A stretch of DNA of 64,000 bases, from contig OZ038423.1 in NCBI GenBank assembly GCA_964036155.1, positions 45,275,249 to 45,339,248 of the forward strand, written 5' to 3'. Shown one piece after another: positions 39,181 through 51,559 of this stretch (position 1 is the first letter of the stretch; every line of letters begins with the position of its first letter). The translations under genes and the position numbers were made by a program. Under the pieces are notes generated by a model. The model had not been told where the DNA came from. It searched no databases and saw nothing but the letters and a program-made list of their open reading frames with translations. Source of the stretch: Diploscapter coronatus (Eukaryota > Nematoda > Chromadorea > Rhabditida > Rhabditidae).

Positions 39181-42100
39181 ATGGATTTACCTCCACTAGA
39201 TCGGAATATCTCGTCCCCGTTCCGATCCCGAAGGCTTCATTATGACTACAGCTCCAGCCAGCCGACTAAATACGAGTCTGGCAGCCTAAGAAGTGGGGAC
39301 CATAAAATCCAATCTGAGTCTACAAGGGCTTACTCATATGAGGTAGAAACAACAACCTTGGTTCCGAATAATGCCGAATTTCAGATACCTCAATCTATCG
39401 TGGTAGAAAGCCCCCAAGGTCACACTGAGGAGGTCCAAATTGAAGAGCCTCTACCGCCTCCCGTACCTCCGCATAGATCCACACCAAGCACTCCACCCTA
39501 TGCGACAAAGTCCCTATCTTCATCGAGCTTCACCTATGGAAGTCCAGTACCACAGTAAGGAATATGGGTTATTGAATAAGCTGTACTGTCGTAGCATCAT
39601 CATATACGAAATAGTGTGGAAATTAACCTCTGCTCTACCCTAGTCTATTCTATTCCACACTATTTCACATGTTATGATGCTGTGACCTTTTCAAATTTCC
39701 TAGAAAGATCGGACTTGAACAAATTAAACATTGAAATTTCAGAGTCACTGCGCTCCATTACAGTTATTCAACGAGATCGAGAAGTGGAGTTGGAACTACT
39801 CCAAGTGCGAGTTTCAGGTAAAATATTTACAAATTATTTGAATATGGAGTTGAATTTCACTCCAAATAAAAATACTGGAAACTGTCAACATCTAAACTCG
39901 GGATCAAAATGAACCTTCGGCGAAAAATAAATTCAGAAGACAGCAAGATCGGACTAACATGGGAACCATCGAAGAAGAAGAGTCTTCGAGGGATAGAAGT
40001 TCAGTTTCAACTTCGACTTTGGCGGATGAGATTATAGCGAACAAGACCCATTCTCATGACGTCTTATCGAGATCGACTTCAGGAGGAAGCTTTACTGAGC
40101 CTTCTGAGGTAAGATATCTTAAAATATAGCTCGCAAACCGCAAGGTATCATGGCAGAATATATAGGGTGGCCCACGGGGTTTTCAACCTATTTTTGTTGA
40201 ATAAGTATCTTCAGTAGCATTATTCAACGAAAATAGGTTTAAAAGATTCGTGAGTCATCCCGTATTTAAAAAAAGAAGATATCGTCTTTTACTCTATCTT
40301 GCCTATGTCTTGTGCAATGATTTCATGTGGTCTACAAATTCCATTTGCTTGAAAATACTATTTTGGGATGTTTTCGTATAAGCCATGGAGCGGCCTTTTT
40401 GCAACATTCATTTTCTGCGTCATTTTTTGATTTTTAAATTGTTTCCTTCAAACAAGGACAGACACCCATTTTTATCGCTCTTATCAATTCAACTCTGGCT
40501 AATAGCCCTTTCCGCTGCCACGCAATGAGAAATTTTTATGTGACGACTCACCATAAAACCAAAAATGGAATGTGAAGAATGGCTAATTATAAAGTAGAGT
40601 TTAAAGAAAAAATTTGACTTGTTTCAGGTGATTCCTGAAGTTAACATAACTCCGAGTTACAACTACAATTATACATATCAAGCGTCAGCTCCGGAGTACA
40701 AACCCTCATACCTAACTTCGACTTCAACTTCACTCTATTCCTCACCGATTCCATCCTACTACCCAACTCTGTCCTATAATTCATCGAGTCTTGGAGAATC
40801 CTACCTACCACCAGTCTCGCCGGCCTCTCAAACCTCGAAAACCCCCGAACCCGAGCCTGAAGTGCCAAAGTTTGAGGCTAGGGAAGCTGAAGTTGTCAAG
40901 GAAGAGCAAATTTCGACGGCTTCGTACTCGCCGTATCGATCAGATCTTTATACTTCACCATATTCAAGCAGCATCGGAGCGGGATACTACAAACCGCTGC
41001 TAACTTCTGAGTATGGGTACGCTTCTGGAAGTCTCTCGACCTACGCTCCATCTACAACTTCTTCACTGAATAGCTCAGGTAAAAATTCCATTGAACTTGA
41101 GAATTGTGTAAACTCTCTAGGATACAAGGCTAGAGTCATCTCAACCTATCCTGACACCTATCCATCCTATCCCAGAACGGAGTTGGAAAGCATCTACTCT
41201 AGTGCGAATATCGCACCAACAAGGCCTGTACCTGTACCGGTGATCGAAGACAAGACTGAGAAGCAAACGGAACGACTTGAAGACATCCATGTAGATGAGC
41301 ACGAGGTGCATAAAATCGCTGAAGAACGACCATTGAATCTGTCTTCCAACGTCGAAACCAGAGAAAACGAAGCGTCTGAAGGAAGCAGCCCCATCCGCCA
41401 AGCAGTTCCGGTCTATCGGACAGAGACCTTGGAAACTTACCTGTCGCCGGAGCCTAGTCCAGTTGCTACTACTAAGCCGCTGGTATTTGAACAAGCCTCT
41501 AGTGTTTCGAATGTTTCGAATGCGTCGAATATTCCATCACCTTCTTACGCTGTTACAAGTGCTAGCACGACTTATTCTTATGGAGCACAGAAGTGAGTGA
41601 AGATCAACTTTTGTGAAAGACAATTTGCCACATTAGCCACGTAGCTACCCAATAAATTGTAACTTTTTCTAGCTTCTCTGCGCTCTCCCCCATCCATAAA
41701 CCGTTCGCTTATTATCGAAGAAGGAGCAAAAGTCTTACTCGCTATCTACTACAGCACGCCACTATTAGAGGGGGTGCGCTTTCTAGCATAATGCGTTTGG
41801 CCAGCGTAGACTAGAGAGTAGTGAAAAAGCGATATTCTGAGAGGCTCGAAAAAAGTTGCAAGTTGTGGGAAAACGGGGGTACTCAAAAAGTAACTCCTCT
41901 AAATATGTGTAAGAGTTTCCCTTTTCAATGCCATTTCTTCAAAGATGCTCACTTTTTTCGAACTACATGGATATCTTTACGAATTCCCCGAAAAACTCAT
42001 TTCATAAACTATTCACTACTACCTTAAAATAGAATTTCAAATTCAGTACCTCTGAAGACACTGGATACCAATCCTCAACTTATCAAGAACCATACCTGTA

Positions 42101-45007
42101 CCGACCCTTACACTTCATCTACTCTGAACGACAACAGAAATGGGACGAAGAGCATAGGAAAGCTCTGAGCGAAGTCGTTTCGATCAAACCAACTGAACCT
42201 GAGCCTGAACTCGAGCCCGAAAGCGCATTGACGAAGGAAGAAGTGGACAAGAACATCTTGAGCCATGACAGGTTGGAGAATATCGCCTATATCGATGAAT
42301 TATCGAATCAGTCGGTTGATGGAAGTGTACAAGAGGTAGGAATTTTATCTTTTTTTTTTTACTTCTAAAATAAATAAATAAATAATTTCAGGAAGGAGCA
42401 GTGCGCCGAAGATATTCTCTTGAAGACCCCCTCATTCTACCGAAATCAGTCACTAATTCCGAAAACAAACACGATGTGCCATTGCATCCAAGACATGAGC
42501 AGCCTGCACCAGTTGAGCAGCATCCCAAGCCCGATATTCAAACTAAACAATCTGAACCTGCTCAGGTAAATTTACAACGATCTAAAAGCATTTAAAAAAA
42601 CAACCAATTTGGAGTTCTACATACCCAGTCTTCGGCGTAATTCCACCTCCACTGATAGCGACGAAGACTACGTGCGCTACAAGATGATTCTGGAAGAGCA
42701 GAAGAAGGGGTTGAGTGAGCGAAAGCGACAACCATCTGAGGAGGAGGAGGAGGAGTCAAAAAACGGCGGAGGCGCTCCTCGAGACGACAGAACGATAAGT
42801 CAGGAAAATCCGGAAAGTCAACAGGAACATCAGCAAGAGTCACCGGTACGATATTCATATATTGTCGACACCGACAAATTGAGACGAAAAGGCATAAAAA
42901 TTAGGTTTACGAAAAATAGCGTAGTATTTTTGCAAACAAATATATACGACATTGCATAGGTTCAAGGGATAATTTCCACGACTATTCCAAATTACGCAAT
43001 GAAAATTTCGTGTTTTTAAATTTATGCACACACACTTCTTTCGTTTCATTTCATCGCTTATCTACAATACCATATAACATTTGGGCCAAAATTTTATGAC
43101 TAACTAACAGTTTGAACCCGGGGTTAAAATGAATCCCAAATTGTAAATGACTATGAATACGCTTACAGGAAAACCTAACAGAAAGCGATAAGGAAGAGAC
43201 TGCAACATCGGAAGAAGAAGAAAAAGAGGAGCTACGACACGGGGAGCGCCTATCTATGGTATTTTTGGAAATTTGCAAGAAAAAACTAGCTTTGAATCTT
43301 CAGATTGTTGGTATCGAAGTTCTTTCCACCGAACTTCTCGATACTCCTCCGAAGGTTGAAGAACTCATCGAGCAAGAAAATCTACCTGATGAAGCACACG
43401 CTCAAACAGAATTCGAGAGTCACCCAGAAGAATCCGACCCAGACACATCTACCTATCCTGATTCGAAAATAGAAGACATAAAACAGAAGACGATCGCATA
43501 TTACCGAAGAATAGTAGAGTCTGACCGAAAGACTGCAGAGGAGGAAATGAAACAAGCTACAGAGGATGAATCTTCAATTACAGAACAATCCCAAGTCGAT
43601 CAGTCTGAGTCAAACGAAGATCAAAAAATAGTTGAGGTAGTTGATCATGATCAAGTAACAGATAATGCGAATTCCACGACTGAGAAGCCGCTTTCTGATG
43701 ATGTCCATGAAGAACAGAAACCCGAAGATCAAGGTTCGGACCATCAGAACGTTATCCAAGAATCTGAGAACCATCAAATACCCGATTCAAGCGACCAAAT
43801 CGAGACTACTGAAGTTCAGGAAGAAAACAAGTCTCCTTCGCCCGAAGTTCCTGAAATCACGATTGAACCAGCTTCCGACAGCCAAGACATGAGTCAGGAG
43901 GAAGCGAAGGAGTTGGTTCAGGAAGTCATTGACAGTGTAACCGAATCTAATCGGGACAACGCCGAATTTGAGAAGATTCAACCAGAAGAGCTACATCAGA
44001 CTGAAGATATTCACTCGAACGAGTCCGACAGTGACAGAACGGTCGTTGAGGTGCCTGTTTCTGAAACTACCCATGAAACTCATGAATCTAATGAGAAGAG
44101 AGAAGAGGAACAGCCTGAAATATTTATACCGTCATTGAGACCTGAACGAACTCATGAAAGTGTGACATCATCGGAGGAACAGCATGAAACTGCACCAGTA
44201 TCGGAACAAAGTCATGAAAATATTCAGCCAGCTACTGAATCAGAGCAGCATGCTCATGACGATATCGCATCGTCTGAAGAGCACCATGAAACTGCACCTC
44301 CATCTGAACAGGAGCAAACTCAAACAACATCACAATCTCCTGGATTCGACCAAATTCAAGAAATTACTTCATCATCTATTGATCAAGATGAGTTAGAAGC
44401 CCACTTGTCTGAGCAACTACAGGCTCAGGCCGCCACTCTCCAAGAAATTCAATCCCAACTTATGACTATTTTTGAGGTAAGTGAGAAACTATTGGAGATT
44501 TGGCAAATTCGCAACTCCGTTTCTTCACAAAATAGCGTGTAGCGTTAGAGAAAGATGGTGAAATTTTCTTCCTCTATCCCGCACTATTTTGCTAGTTTCA
44601 AAGTAGCGGCTGCGAATTTTTCAATTTTCCAAAATATTTGATTTCAATTACAAGTAGGTTAGAATTAAAACTAAATTATCTTCCTTGTAATCAGGGATGC
44701 CCACAGATATGGTACAGGTACAGAGTTTTTCCTTGACTACTGAGAAAGGATGTGCAAACGGGTACGGAAAACTTGTACTCTTCTATAGATAATAGGTACG
44801 GAAATTTCGTATTTAGCAGGCTCTCGGATACAAGTTTTCAGTACCTGTGGGCATCCCTACTTGTAATTGAACTCGAATATTCAGAGCGTTGATTCACTTA
44901 AGGATAAACTCAAAACGATCGCATCCAGCTTGAATAGTGTCGAACAAAACCCGAGTCAGAAAAAGCCAGATTCAGAACAGAAGGTTAAATTACCTTACTT
45001 AACATGA
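39181..45007 (+). CDS. Large acidic, low-complexity, probably disordered protein (about 1221 aa), unknown function
   Basis: Exons: 39181-39554, 39743-39817, 39937-40108, 40628-41592, 42047-42335, 42392-42565, 42615-42845 (acceptor GGAG, weaker), 43169-43258, 43304-44476, 44885-45007; phases agree. The N-terminal half is rich in Ser, Tyr and Pro (repeats such as SYNYNYTYQ, TSTSTSLYSSPIP, SPYRSDLYTSPYSSS). The C-terminal half is rich in Glu, Ser, Gln and His, with short recurring units (SSEEQHETAP, SSEEHHETAP). A short FIPSLR/YIPSLR motif occurs twice. No signal peptide, membrane span or known domain was recognised. The composition recalls scaffold or cytoskeletal linker proteins, but that is only a guess. 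Several introns hold short inverted-repeat transposons. The last exon may instead splice at 44982 (AAG then GTTAAA). Confidence 0.7.
39588..39685. mobile_element. Small fold-back element in intron, about 98 bp
   Basis: The arms read GTCGTAGCATCATCATATAC...AAATAGTGTGGAA and TTCCACACTATTT...GATGCTGTGAC, forming a hairpin-like inverted repeat with a short loop inside the first intron of the disordered-protein gene. Non-coding. Confidence 0.55.
40163..40264. mobile_element. Small fold-back element in intron, about 102 bp
   Basis: The left arm GGGTGGCCCACGGGG...CAACCTATTTTTGTTGAATA pairs with the right arm TATTCAACGAAAATAGGTTT...GAGTCATCCCGT, flanked by TA. Non-coding, in the intron 40109-40627. 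Confidence 0.6.
44504..44621. mobile_element. Small imperfect inverted-repeat element in intron, about 118 bp
   Basis: AAATTCGCAACTCCG...CACAAAATAG at the left is roughly complementary to CTATTTTGCTAG...CGGCTGCGAATTTT at the right. It starts just after the donor of the intron 44477-44884. Confidence 0.4.
44692..44859. mobile_element. hAT-type MITE with 8-bp target duplication, 168 bp
   Basis: Ends CAGGGATGCCCACAG and CTGTGGGCATCCCTA are inverted repeats of hAT type. The 8-bp sequence CTTGTAAT occurs immediately on both sides (44684-44691 and 44860-44867), the diagnostic hAT target-site duplication. No coding capacity; lies in the last intron of the disordered-protein gene. Confidence 0.88.
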
Positions 45008-46035
45008 AATACTGTTAACTTTTAGGAGTAATGCGACAGTTTCTAAACTACGACACGATATCTCTACTATACTAGACACGCTTTTTACTAAAATACGGCA
45101 CGGGTTTTCTTTCTATGCCATTATTTTCTTTTAGTTTTTTAGTCTTCAGTATATTTACAAACTTTCACGCAATATATTTAGAAACTACATGATATAATGA
45201 GCAAGCGTAGGCAAATATATGGTAGGGTTAGGCAGGCTTTCTCTCAATATTTCGTCAGGTCTTATCATAATGTCATGCTGTTTCCAAGTTGTCTTTCAGG
45301 TATCCACAAGTCGACTCAATTTGAAGTAAAATGAGCAGATTTAAGAAAATGGATAGCTTTATAAAGCCAAAAGCATTCTATTACTTCACAGACAAAAGCC
45401 GTACCGTATTTTAGTAAAAAAATGTGTCGTAGTATAGTTGCTGAGTAATACCTTATATCTTCACAAAACTTTATTAAAACCTCTTTATTATTCATCTTGC
45501 TGTTAACAAATGTAAAGCAAATAAAGTTGTGTTAATAAATTTGCTCTAACTGCTTATGACAACCCCGTATCGGTCCAGGAAGATCAAATCGTAGCTATCC
45601 TTGATCACGCCTCGAGCCTTGTAAATAAAAATATCAAGTTTCGACATAAATTATTGAGTAAAACCGAACAAAATCAATCATTACAAAGTGCTAAAATTGA
45701 AGATGTTTAGTCTTGATCGCTACTTTTATTTTAGCCATATTTGAAAAGTGAATCCTATTTTTAGAAGGAAAAATTTGCTTAACTTTCTAAAACTCGAGTT
45801 TAGCCAGGAATCCCAAATAAAATTGGTTTTTTATTCATTTTTCTAAACATTTGATCGATTAGCCTTTCTTTTCCGATTCTCTGTGTATATGTTATTTTCC
45901 TCTTCCTAACGTTAGACGTCGTTCATTTGGTGTGTTCTTTAATCGATATTTTTAAAAAAATATTTATTTAAAGATTAAGACGTACAGTAACACATATTGA
46001 ATACTGATTTTTTAAAATACATCAAACATTAAAAA
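45008..46035. other. Convergent intergenic region with a transposon remnant
   Basis: Between the disordered-protein gene (+) and the SLC41 gene (-). Besides the inverted-repeat element at 45064-45440 it holds a plus-strand AATAAA near 45521. No gene recognised. Confidence 0.4.
45064..45440. mobile_element. Terminal-inverted-repeat element, about 377 bp
   Basis: CTACTATACTAGACACG followed by TTTACTAAAATACGGCACGG at the left is mirrored at the right by CCGTACCGTATTTTAGTAAA then TGTGTCGTAGTATAGT, arms about 38 bp. The interior shows no open frame of note. Confidence 0.6.
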
Positions 46036-48229
46036 TTAGTCGATTAATCCAGTTTCGAAGCCTCTAAACCCAGTGGTAGACATCACCACAAACAGGCCCA
46101 AAAGTAATGCCGAACCAAATAGATCGCCCAAAGCCGTCATTATTGGAATGGTGTTGTTGTCCGGGTTCATTCGAATAAGCCATAAAATCCGGGCGAAAAA
46201 TTGGCAAATGTACAGAAGGAGAAACACCTAAAATTTAAGGGGCGAAATGGGATTTTTCAAAAAGAAAACCAGAAAGAGTCCGAGAAATCCTAACTGAGAA
46301 AAAATTTGATTTCCTAATTGAGTCGATTTTCTTAAGAGTTTAATTTTTAAAGACTACTCAAAACATAAAGTCGATTTTACCCGAAAAATTTAGCTTTCTA
46401 AGGGTTTTCCGTCTTTTCCTTTTTTCGAATCTAAAACAATTACTTGTACAACTCCGATCACCAAATACAGCCCGAAAAACATCCAGTTCCAAGTCGAAAA
46501 CCCAATATTGATCGCGAAAATCAGAACCAAAAAAACGATGTGACCAGGAATGCTCATCAAAAGCAAAATTACGGCAACGATTGATTCATTCTCTAAAATA
46601 AAAAAAATAAAGATTTTTTTTCCAAATTTGAAACCACCTTGACATGAAAAAGCTCTAACAGGGTTCAAATAAGTCAGCAGGCGATTTTCCGGCAACTGCC
46701 CAGAAGTTGCAAATTTGTGAAGATATGTACTAATCCTACTGGATTGTACGGCTACAAGGTTACCTCCGACGCCTAAAAATTCGAAATTAAAAAATGTTCA
46801 AGAATTGAAAAAATTAAAAATCTATTTTTAATGCTAAAATACCGTTGATTACTGGCTGAAAAGTGCCCACATCTGGGTATTTTTTGATCGCATTTTGCAT
46901 GATTATGCCACCACCACTGAAATTATTTTTAATCGAGAGACTTTTTGAGCTCTTACGTGCTAATAACCATCGCTGTTAGAATAGAAAACCATCCGGACTT
47001 TAGAACTTGTTTAGTTAGCGGATTTCTGGACGTAACAAACATCCAAAAGAACGAAGAAAGCAGGAACACGCCCAGAAGGATGCAATACAAGACCAAATTG
47101 TGTTCCTTTCCATTGTTAATTAGAGTTCCGAAGAGAACCTAAAGTTTCATGAGAAAGAAAAAAACCCTCAAAAGTTTATCAAATCTCAAAAAAGCGCTTT
47201 TAAAACTTACAAAGAACCCCAGCGTGACAGTGTCTCCTGTAGTTCCAGCTACTGGGGTCGTGATATTATCCGGATTAACGCCACATTTGTTAGCGAGCAG
47301 AGTAATTGTGACCATCAAAGTGGCTAGCATGAAAGAAGTCGCCGAACCGGTTACGACGGAGGCCAAATGAAGGGCTACGACGCGATTCCAGGTGAACTAA
47401 AATAGAGGTTTAGGCTTAGGTCTAAGCTCAAACCCCTTACATCCTCTCCGCTTGCTCCCAATTTATAGATCACCGATGCAATAATAGCCGCTAGAAACGC
47501 GACAATTATCGCTTGAGCTTGGTCCAAGGCGACACTCGAAATGAAGATCTTGAGTTGCTGCTTCCTCGTCTTCAACAGACCCAAATTGGTCCAAGTACCC
47601 AATCGCGAAGCCAAAGTCATCTCCAAGTTCCCTTTAAGACCCAATAGTGGTGGAATCAGGACCAAGGCTTCCTGCATCTGCGTCAAAAATGACCACTTCT
47701 GGGCGTGAGACAGCAAAAGACCGGCACATGCCATTCCAAGGCCCGCTAAGAAGAAGGGGATGCCGGTCTAAAAAAGGGTTAAATAGGCCAAAAGCGGAAA
47801 AATACCTCGATTATGAACGATTTCTTGGTCTCCGGCTTGGTCGGGTCTAGCTTCGATCTCCAAAATGGGTTCTGTTCGACGATTTTTAAGAGGTAATCCG
47901 AGTCGGGGAACCATCCGATTGGGACAGTATTTGAGACGATAGATATGGAGGTATTCGAGTGTTTGAGTCCATCGTTTTTCTGACCATTTGGAATTTTCAT
48001 GGATTCCATGCTAGGTGAAGCTGTGATTGGAGTTTCTGGAACTGAGATTTCGCCGCCTAAAACGAAAAGATACATTCAAAAGTTTGTGATTATCGTATCG
48101 TTGAGCTTAGGCTTACTCTTAAGGCTAATACTTATTGTTAGGCTAAGGCTAGACTAGTTCTAAAGCTGGGGCCTTTAGGTTTAGCTTACTTTCCACATCC
48201 ACTTCCGTGGTTAGAGTCGCGCTGCTCAT
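46036..48229 (-). CDS. SLC41-family (MgtE-like) magnesium transporter, 511 aa
   Basis: Multi-pass membrane Mg2+ transporter/exchanger. Exons (minus strand): 48190-48229, 47806-48056, 47441-47767, 47211-47396, 46957-47138, 46843-46916, 46638-46772, 46444-46592, 46036-46227; phases agree. A polar N-terminus (about 95 residues) precedes two related membrane halves, each with the MgtE-type pore signature: LIPPLLGLKGNLEMTLASRL then GVNPDNITTPVAGTTGDTVT in the first, and INGVGGNLVAVQSSRISTYL then MNPDNNTIPIMTALGDLFGS in the second. Length equals the human SLC41A proteins. If the last intron (donor GTAATT at 46443) is retained, the protein instead ends VIVLDSKKGKDGKPLES, stopping at 46390 and losing the last MNPDN...GDLFG helix. 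It converges on the disordered-protein gene. Confidence 0.92.
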
Positions 48230-48763
48230 CTTGGATCCAGTCGAGCCTCGCGGCCGCCTTGGATCAAAATCGAGAAAACGAAGAAGATAAAGGAGCTCTT
48301 TGCGGGAGTCCGAATTGCCGGCGCCAAGTTTATCATCCAAAGGAGAGTTAGGAATACGTGAAAGTTTAAGAAAATTATGAATAAGCCTGAAAATTAAAAT
48401 TAAACGACAAAAAATGAAATTTCAATAAAGCTCTTTCGGAAAATTAAATTCTTCTAGACTAAGTTGGCCCAGACAGTCTAGAAATTCACGAAAAATTGTG
48501 CAGGCTACTTAGGATATGTGTAAGTTTAAGTTGTACTTAGGTTATGGTAAGTACAACTGCACGAAATAGGTAAGATTTATTTCCTGGATAGAATACAATA
48601 AAAGGTAAACACGAAGTAGGTAAGGTGAACAAGTAAAATATGAAGTGAAGTTATAAGCAAGGGCGCCGCTATATATATGGTTCCGCCCTCTAAAAACTCC
48701 ATTATGGCGTCATTGCCCGTACAGAAGAGAGCAGGAAAAAATGAATTAGTCAGTTAGTCAGTT

Positions 48764-49560
48764 GTGCGATCGAATTTGTGGAAGAAGTTCAAGATTTTTC
48801 GATTGAATGGGAACAGAAGAGTCATTCAAGATGCAAATGATAATACGAATGTCCCAGTAAGAGGGGATCTTGCAAATTGGCCACTGAAGCTGGGAAATGG
48901 AGAATTGTCTCGATGTGATAAGTATGTGAAAATTTCGGGCAATATGACCACAAGAAACGATTTGGCTGAGGAAGTATTTGGCGAATGCATTAGGAAGAAA
49001 GACCATGAACAGCTATCGAAAAGAGCGATATTGGAAGCAATAACAGACGAGAAAGTGCACGAGATAAACGAAAAGGTAATTGAACAGTTGGATGATGAAG
49101 AGCAGGTTTACTTGAGCGCTGATACGACTGACAGTGACAAGCACGATGCACAGATTATATACCCGTCTGAGTCTTGCATAGTTATAATGGATCTGGGTTA
49201 CCACCGCATGCGTTGAAAGTTAGAGTCGGAAACTCGGTGATTTTGAAGAGAAACTTGAATCCTGCAGCTGGTCTGTGCAATGGAACAGGACTAACGGCGA
49301 AAGTGTTGCATAGAAATATCATTGAGTGTGAATTTATAAATGGTGAAAGAATTAGACAGTTTTGAGTCGAAGGATTATATTGACGAGTGGAAAGGAAAAT
49401 TTATCGCTTACTTTGAAAATAGGACAATTGCCAGTGACACACATTGCGTTATGCTATGACGACTAACAAAGCCAAGAGCAGACGATTGATTTTGCGTGAA
49501 TATCGAGTAATTGTTCCCAGTTATGAGCATGAAACCTGAGTGAATCTATAATATAGCAAA
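48764..49560 (+). pseudogene. Helitron Pif1-like helicase remnant
   Basis: The first open frame (to 49216) carries the C-terminal part of a Helitron-type helicase: RSNLWKKFKIFRLNGNRRV, LANWPLKLGNGEL, LAEEVFGE, VHEINEKVIEQL and VYLSADTTDSDK. A frameshift follows near 49190, then GLPPHALKVRVGNSVILKRN and LCNGTGLTAKVLHRNIIE in another frame. More shifts lead into RRIILTSGKENLSLTLKIGQ and a truncated end near TTNKAQEQT. The usual Rep domain and the helicase N-terminus are absent, and the frame is broken, so this is a dead fragment. Homology is judged from motif order, not a search. Confidence 0.75.
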
Positions 49561-50027
49561 ATATCTGAGACAAGTGCCGAACTTGGCACAATTGCACTAT
49601 TTTTGCTACGTGAATTTGTCTGGGAAGTTACATATCTGAGTGGCTATATACAGAATAATCGCCCACACTAGATCCATAGACCAATCTTAAAAGACCTATA
49701 TTTGCTCAGACCCTAATAGGATTTTCGTATGACTACTTTTCTGTTATTTCTAACTGTTTTTCTATTTCCTTTTCGTTTTTTCGACCGTCCGCCGCTCATC
49801 GGCGATCTTATTAGCCCATTAGTCCTTTAGGCAAATTGATAAACGCTATTTTCTACATTCACCTATACAAAAATTGAGCAAACATTGACTCATATCGAAT
49901 CGATTATTGATTTAAAAATTGTTTTTTTGAATACCTAGTAAGAATTTACCGCGAAATAGGTACTTAAAAAAATTAAGGCTCAAAAACATGGGCAATTCGA
50001 CATAACAATAGTCGATCAAAGGTAATA

Positions 50028-50210
50028 TTTGCCCATATTAGACGTTTATATAGGTCTTTTGATATAAAGTTTGTTCGGTAGACGGTCGTATGATAGGAGT
50101 TGGAAACCCACGTCATTTTTTGTCCATATCGGACGTTTATATGGGTCTTTTTTATATAAAGTTTATTCGGTAGACGGTCATATGACAGGAGTTGGAAATC
50201 CACATCATTT
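50028..50210. repeat. Two-copy tandem repeat, unit about 91 bp
   Basis: 50028-50118 and 50119-50210 are near-identical neighbours. Each begins TTTGCCCATAT or TTTGTCCATAT and contains CGGTAGACGGTC and GGAGTTGGAAA. Non-coding. Confidence 0.8.
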
Positions 50211-51295
50211 TTAAAATTTTTGGCACTGTGTATTGCGTAAGTGATCGAAATTTTACGAGGTCAAACGATTGTTGAAAGCTTTGCTTGTGCGAGTTTTAAA
50301 TGTTGTGATTGACTCGTCGAGGACAAACGCTAATCTGAGTAATAGAAAATGAGGAATACATGTCTGAACAATTCAAGTATAATCATAAAATGAGTAATGA
50401 AAAATCTATTTTAAAATCTGAAAATGGTTAGGAATTAATTTGTGTTGCGTAATACCAAGCAAATCGGAAGTCAGGCGGAAACAAATAGGCGGACGAGAAT
50501 TTTCAGCCTATTTATTATCCTCAAACTTGGGTAATTAAACCTTTTAAAAGGAAAAAATAAGAAAATCATAAATAAAAAGTAAATCCGGTGAAATGTGTTG
50601 AGCAGCAAAGGAAGCTGCTTTTATCCTGAGGCAGAAAAGTGGGAGGCAAGCGGAAAAGAAAATATTTTTGCATTGGGGATAGATTCAATCTGAAAGCATA
50701 AAACAAATGTGATTTCTCGACGGAATGAAAGAAACGAAGGTCGCAGTTCCCGACAAATTTTATGAAAATTAAAATTTGAATGAAATTCCAAACAGTCCAA
50801 GTCTTTGACTTTGATTTCTTTATCGACAAAGGGCCGCCAATGTCACTAGCCGGATCCCATATCTACTTTCCTTATCGAATTTTACGGAATAGAACTCTCG
50901 TCAGCCTGGATACTCGACAGTTGCCATCGAACCATTGCATTCCCCGACAATAGACAAAACCTTAACTTTGCAAATAATTTTCCATTCGCAGCAACAAGCG
51001 AATGATGATATCTTGCATAATTCATATCAGCGATTCGAGAAATTCGACTGTCAACTGGAGCTGAGGGGTCGAAATACAGACAGGATTCTAATGTATTAGG
51101 ATACCTAAATATAGTCGATCCTGAGTAAGTGGATACTGCATACATTTTGCAACTTCGCTCGCTCAGGCTCCGCCCACTTTTTCCTGCCCTGCGAATTGCG
51201 TCATCCTTCCATTTTCAAACGAGTTTCGCAATTCTTTTTCGATTTTTCTTGACATTTTCGCGAAAAATCTTTATAACTATATCCTAACTATCTCT

Positions 51296-51559
51296 CCAAT
51301 TGACTCTCTTTAATGTTTGCTGTTCATTTTTCTTGTTTTTAGCGATTTTTTCTCTTAAATCAGGGCCCATCTTCATCGAGTCAATTGTCGATTCCTCCAA
51401 GATGCAGGTGTTGTCGTCGTCATAAGACCATTAGAATTGCAAGTTGATGGACAGACAGTCGCTGATCAGACGTTTTCATGAAATTGTCAAATTTGCATGG
51501 AAAAATACGAAATTTACGATCGAAAAATGAACAGCAAACATTAAAGAGAGTTAATTGAC
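51296..51559. mobile_element. Terminal-inverted-repeat element, about 264 bp
   Basis: CTCTCTTTAATGTTTGCTGT at 51304 is matched by ACAGCAAACATTAAAGAGAG at about 51531, arms about 35 bp. The core has no substantial open frame. Confidence 0.65.

Noticed and set aside
51365..51411. Exon-like piece (acceptor AATCAG then GPIFIESIVDSSKMQ) inside the inverted-repeat element at 51296-51559
   Set aside because: An isolated 15-codon stretch without partner exons; a captured exon is conceivable but cannot be supported.
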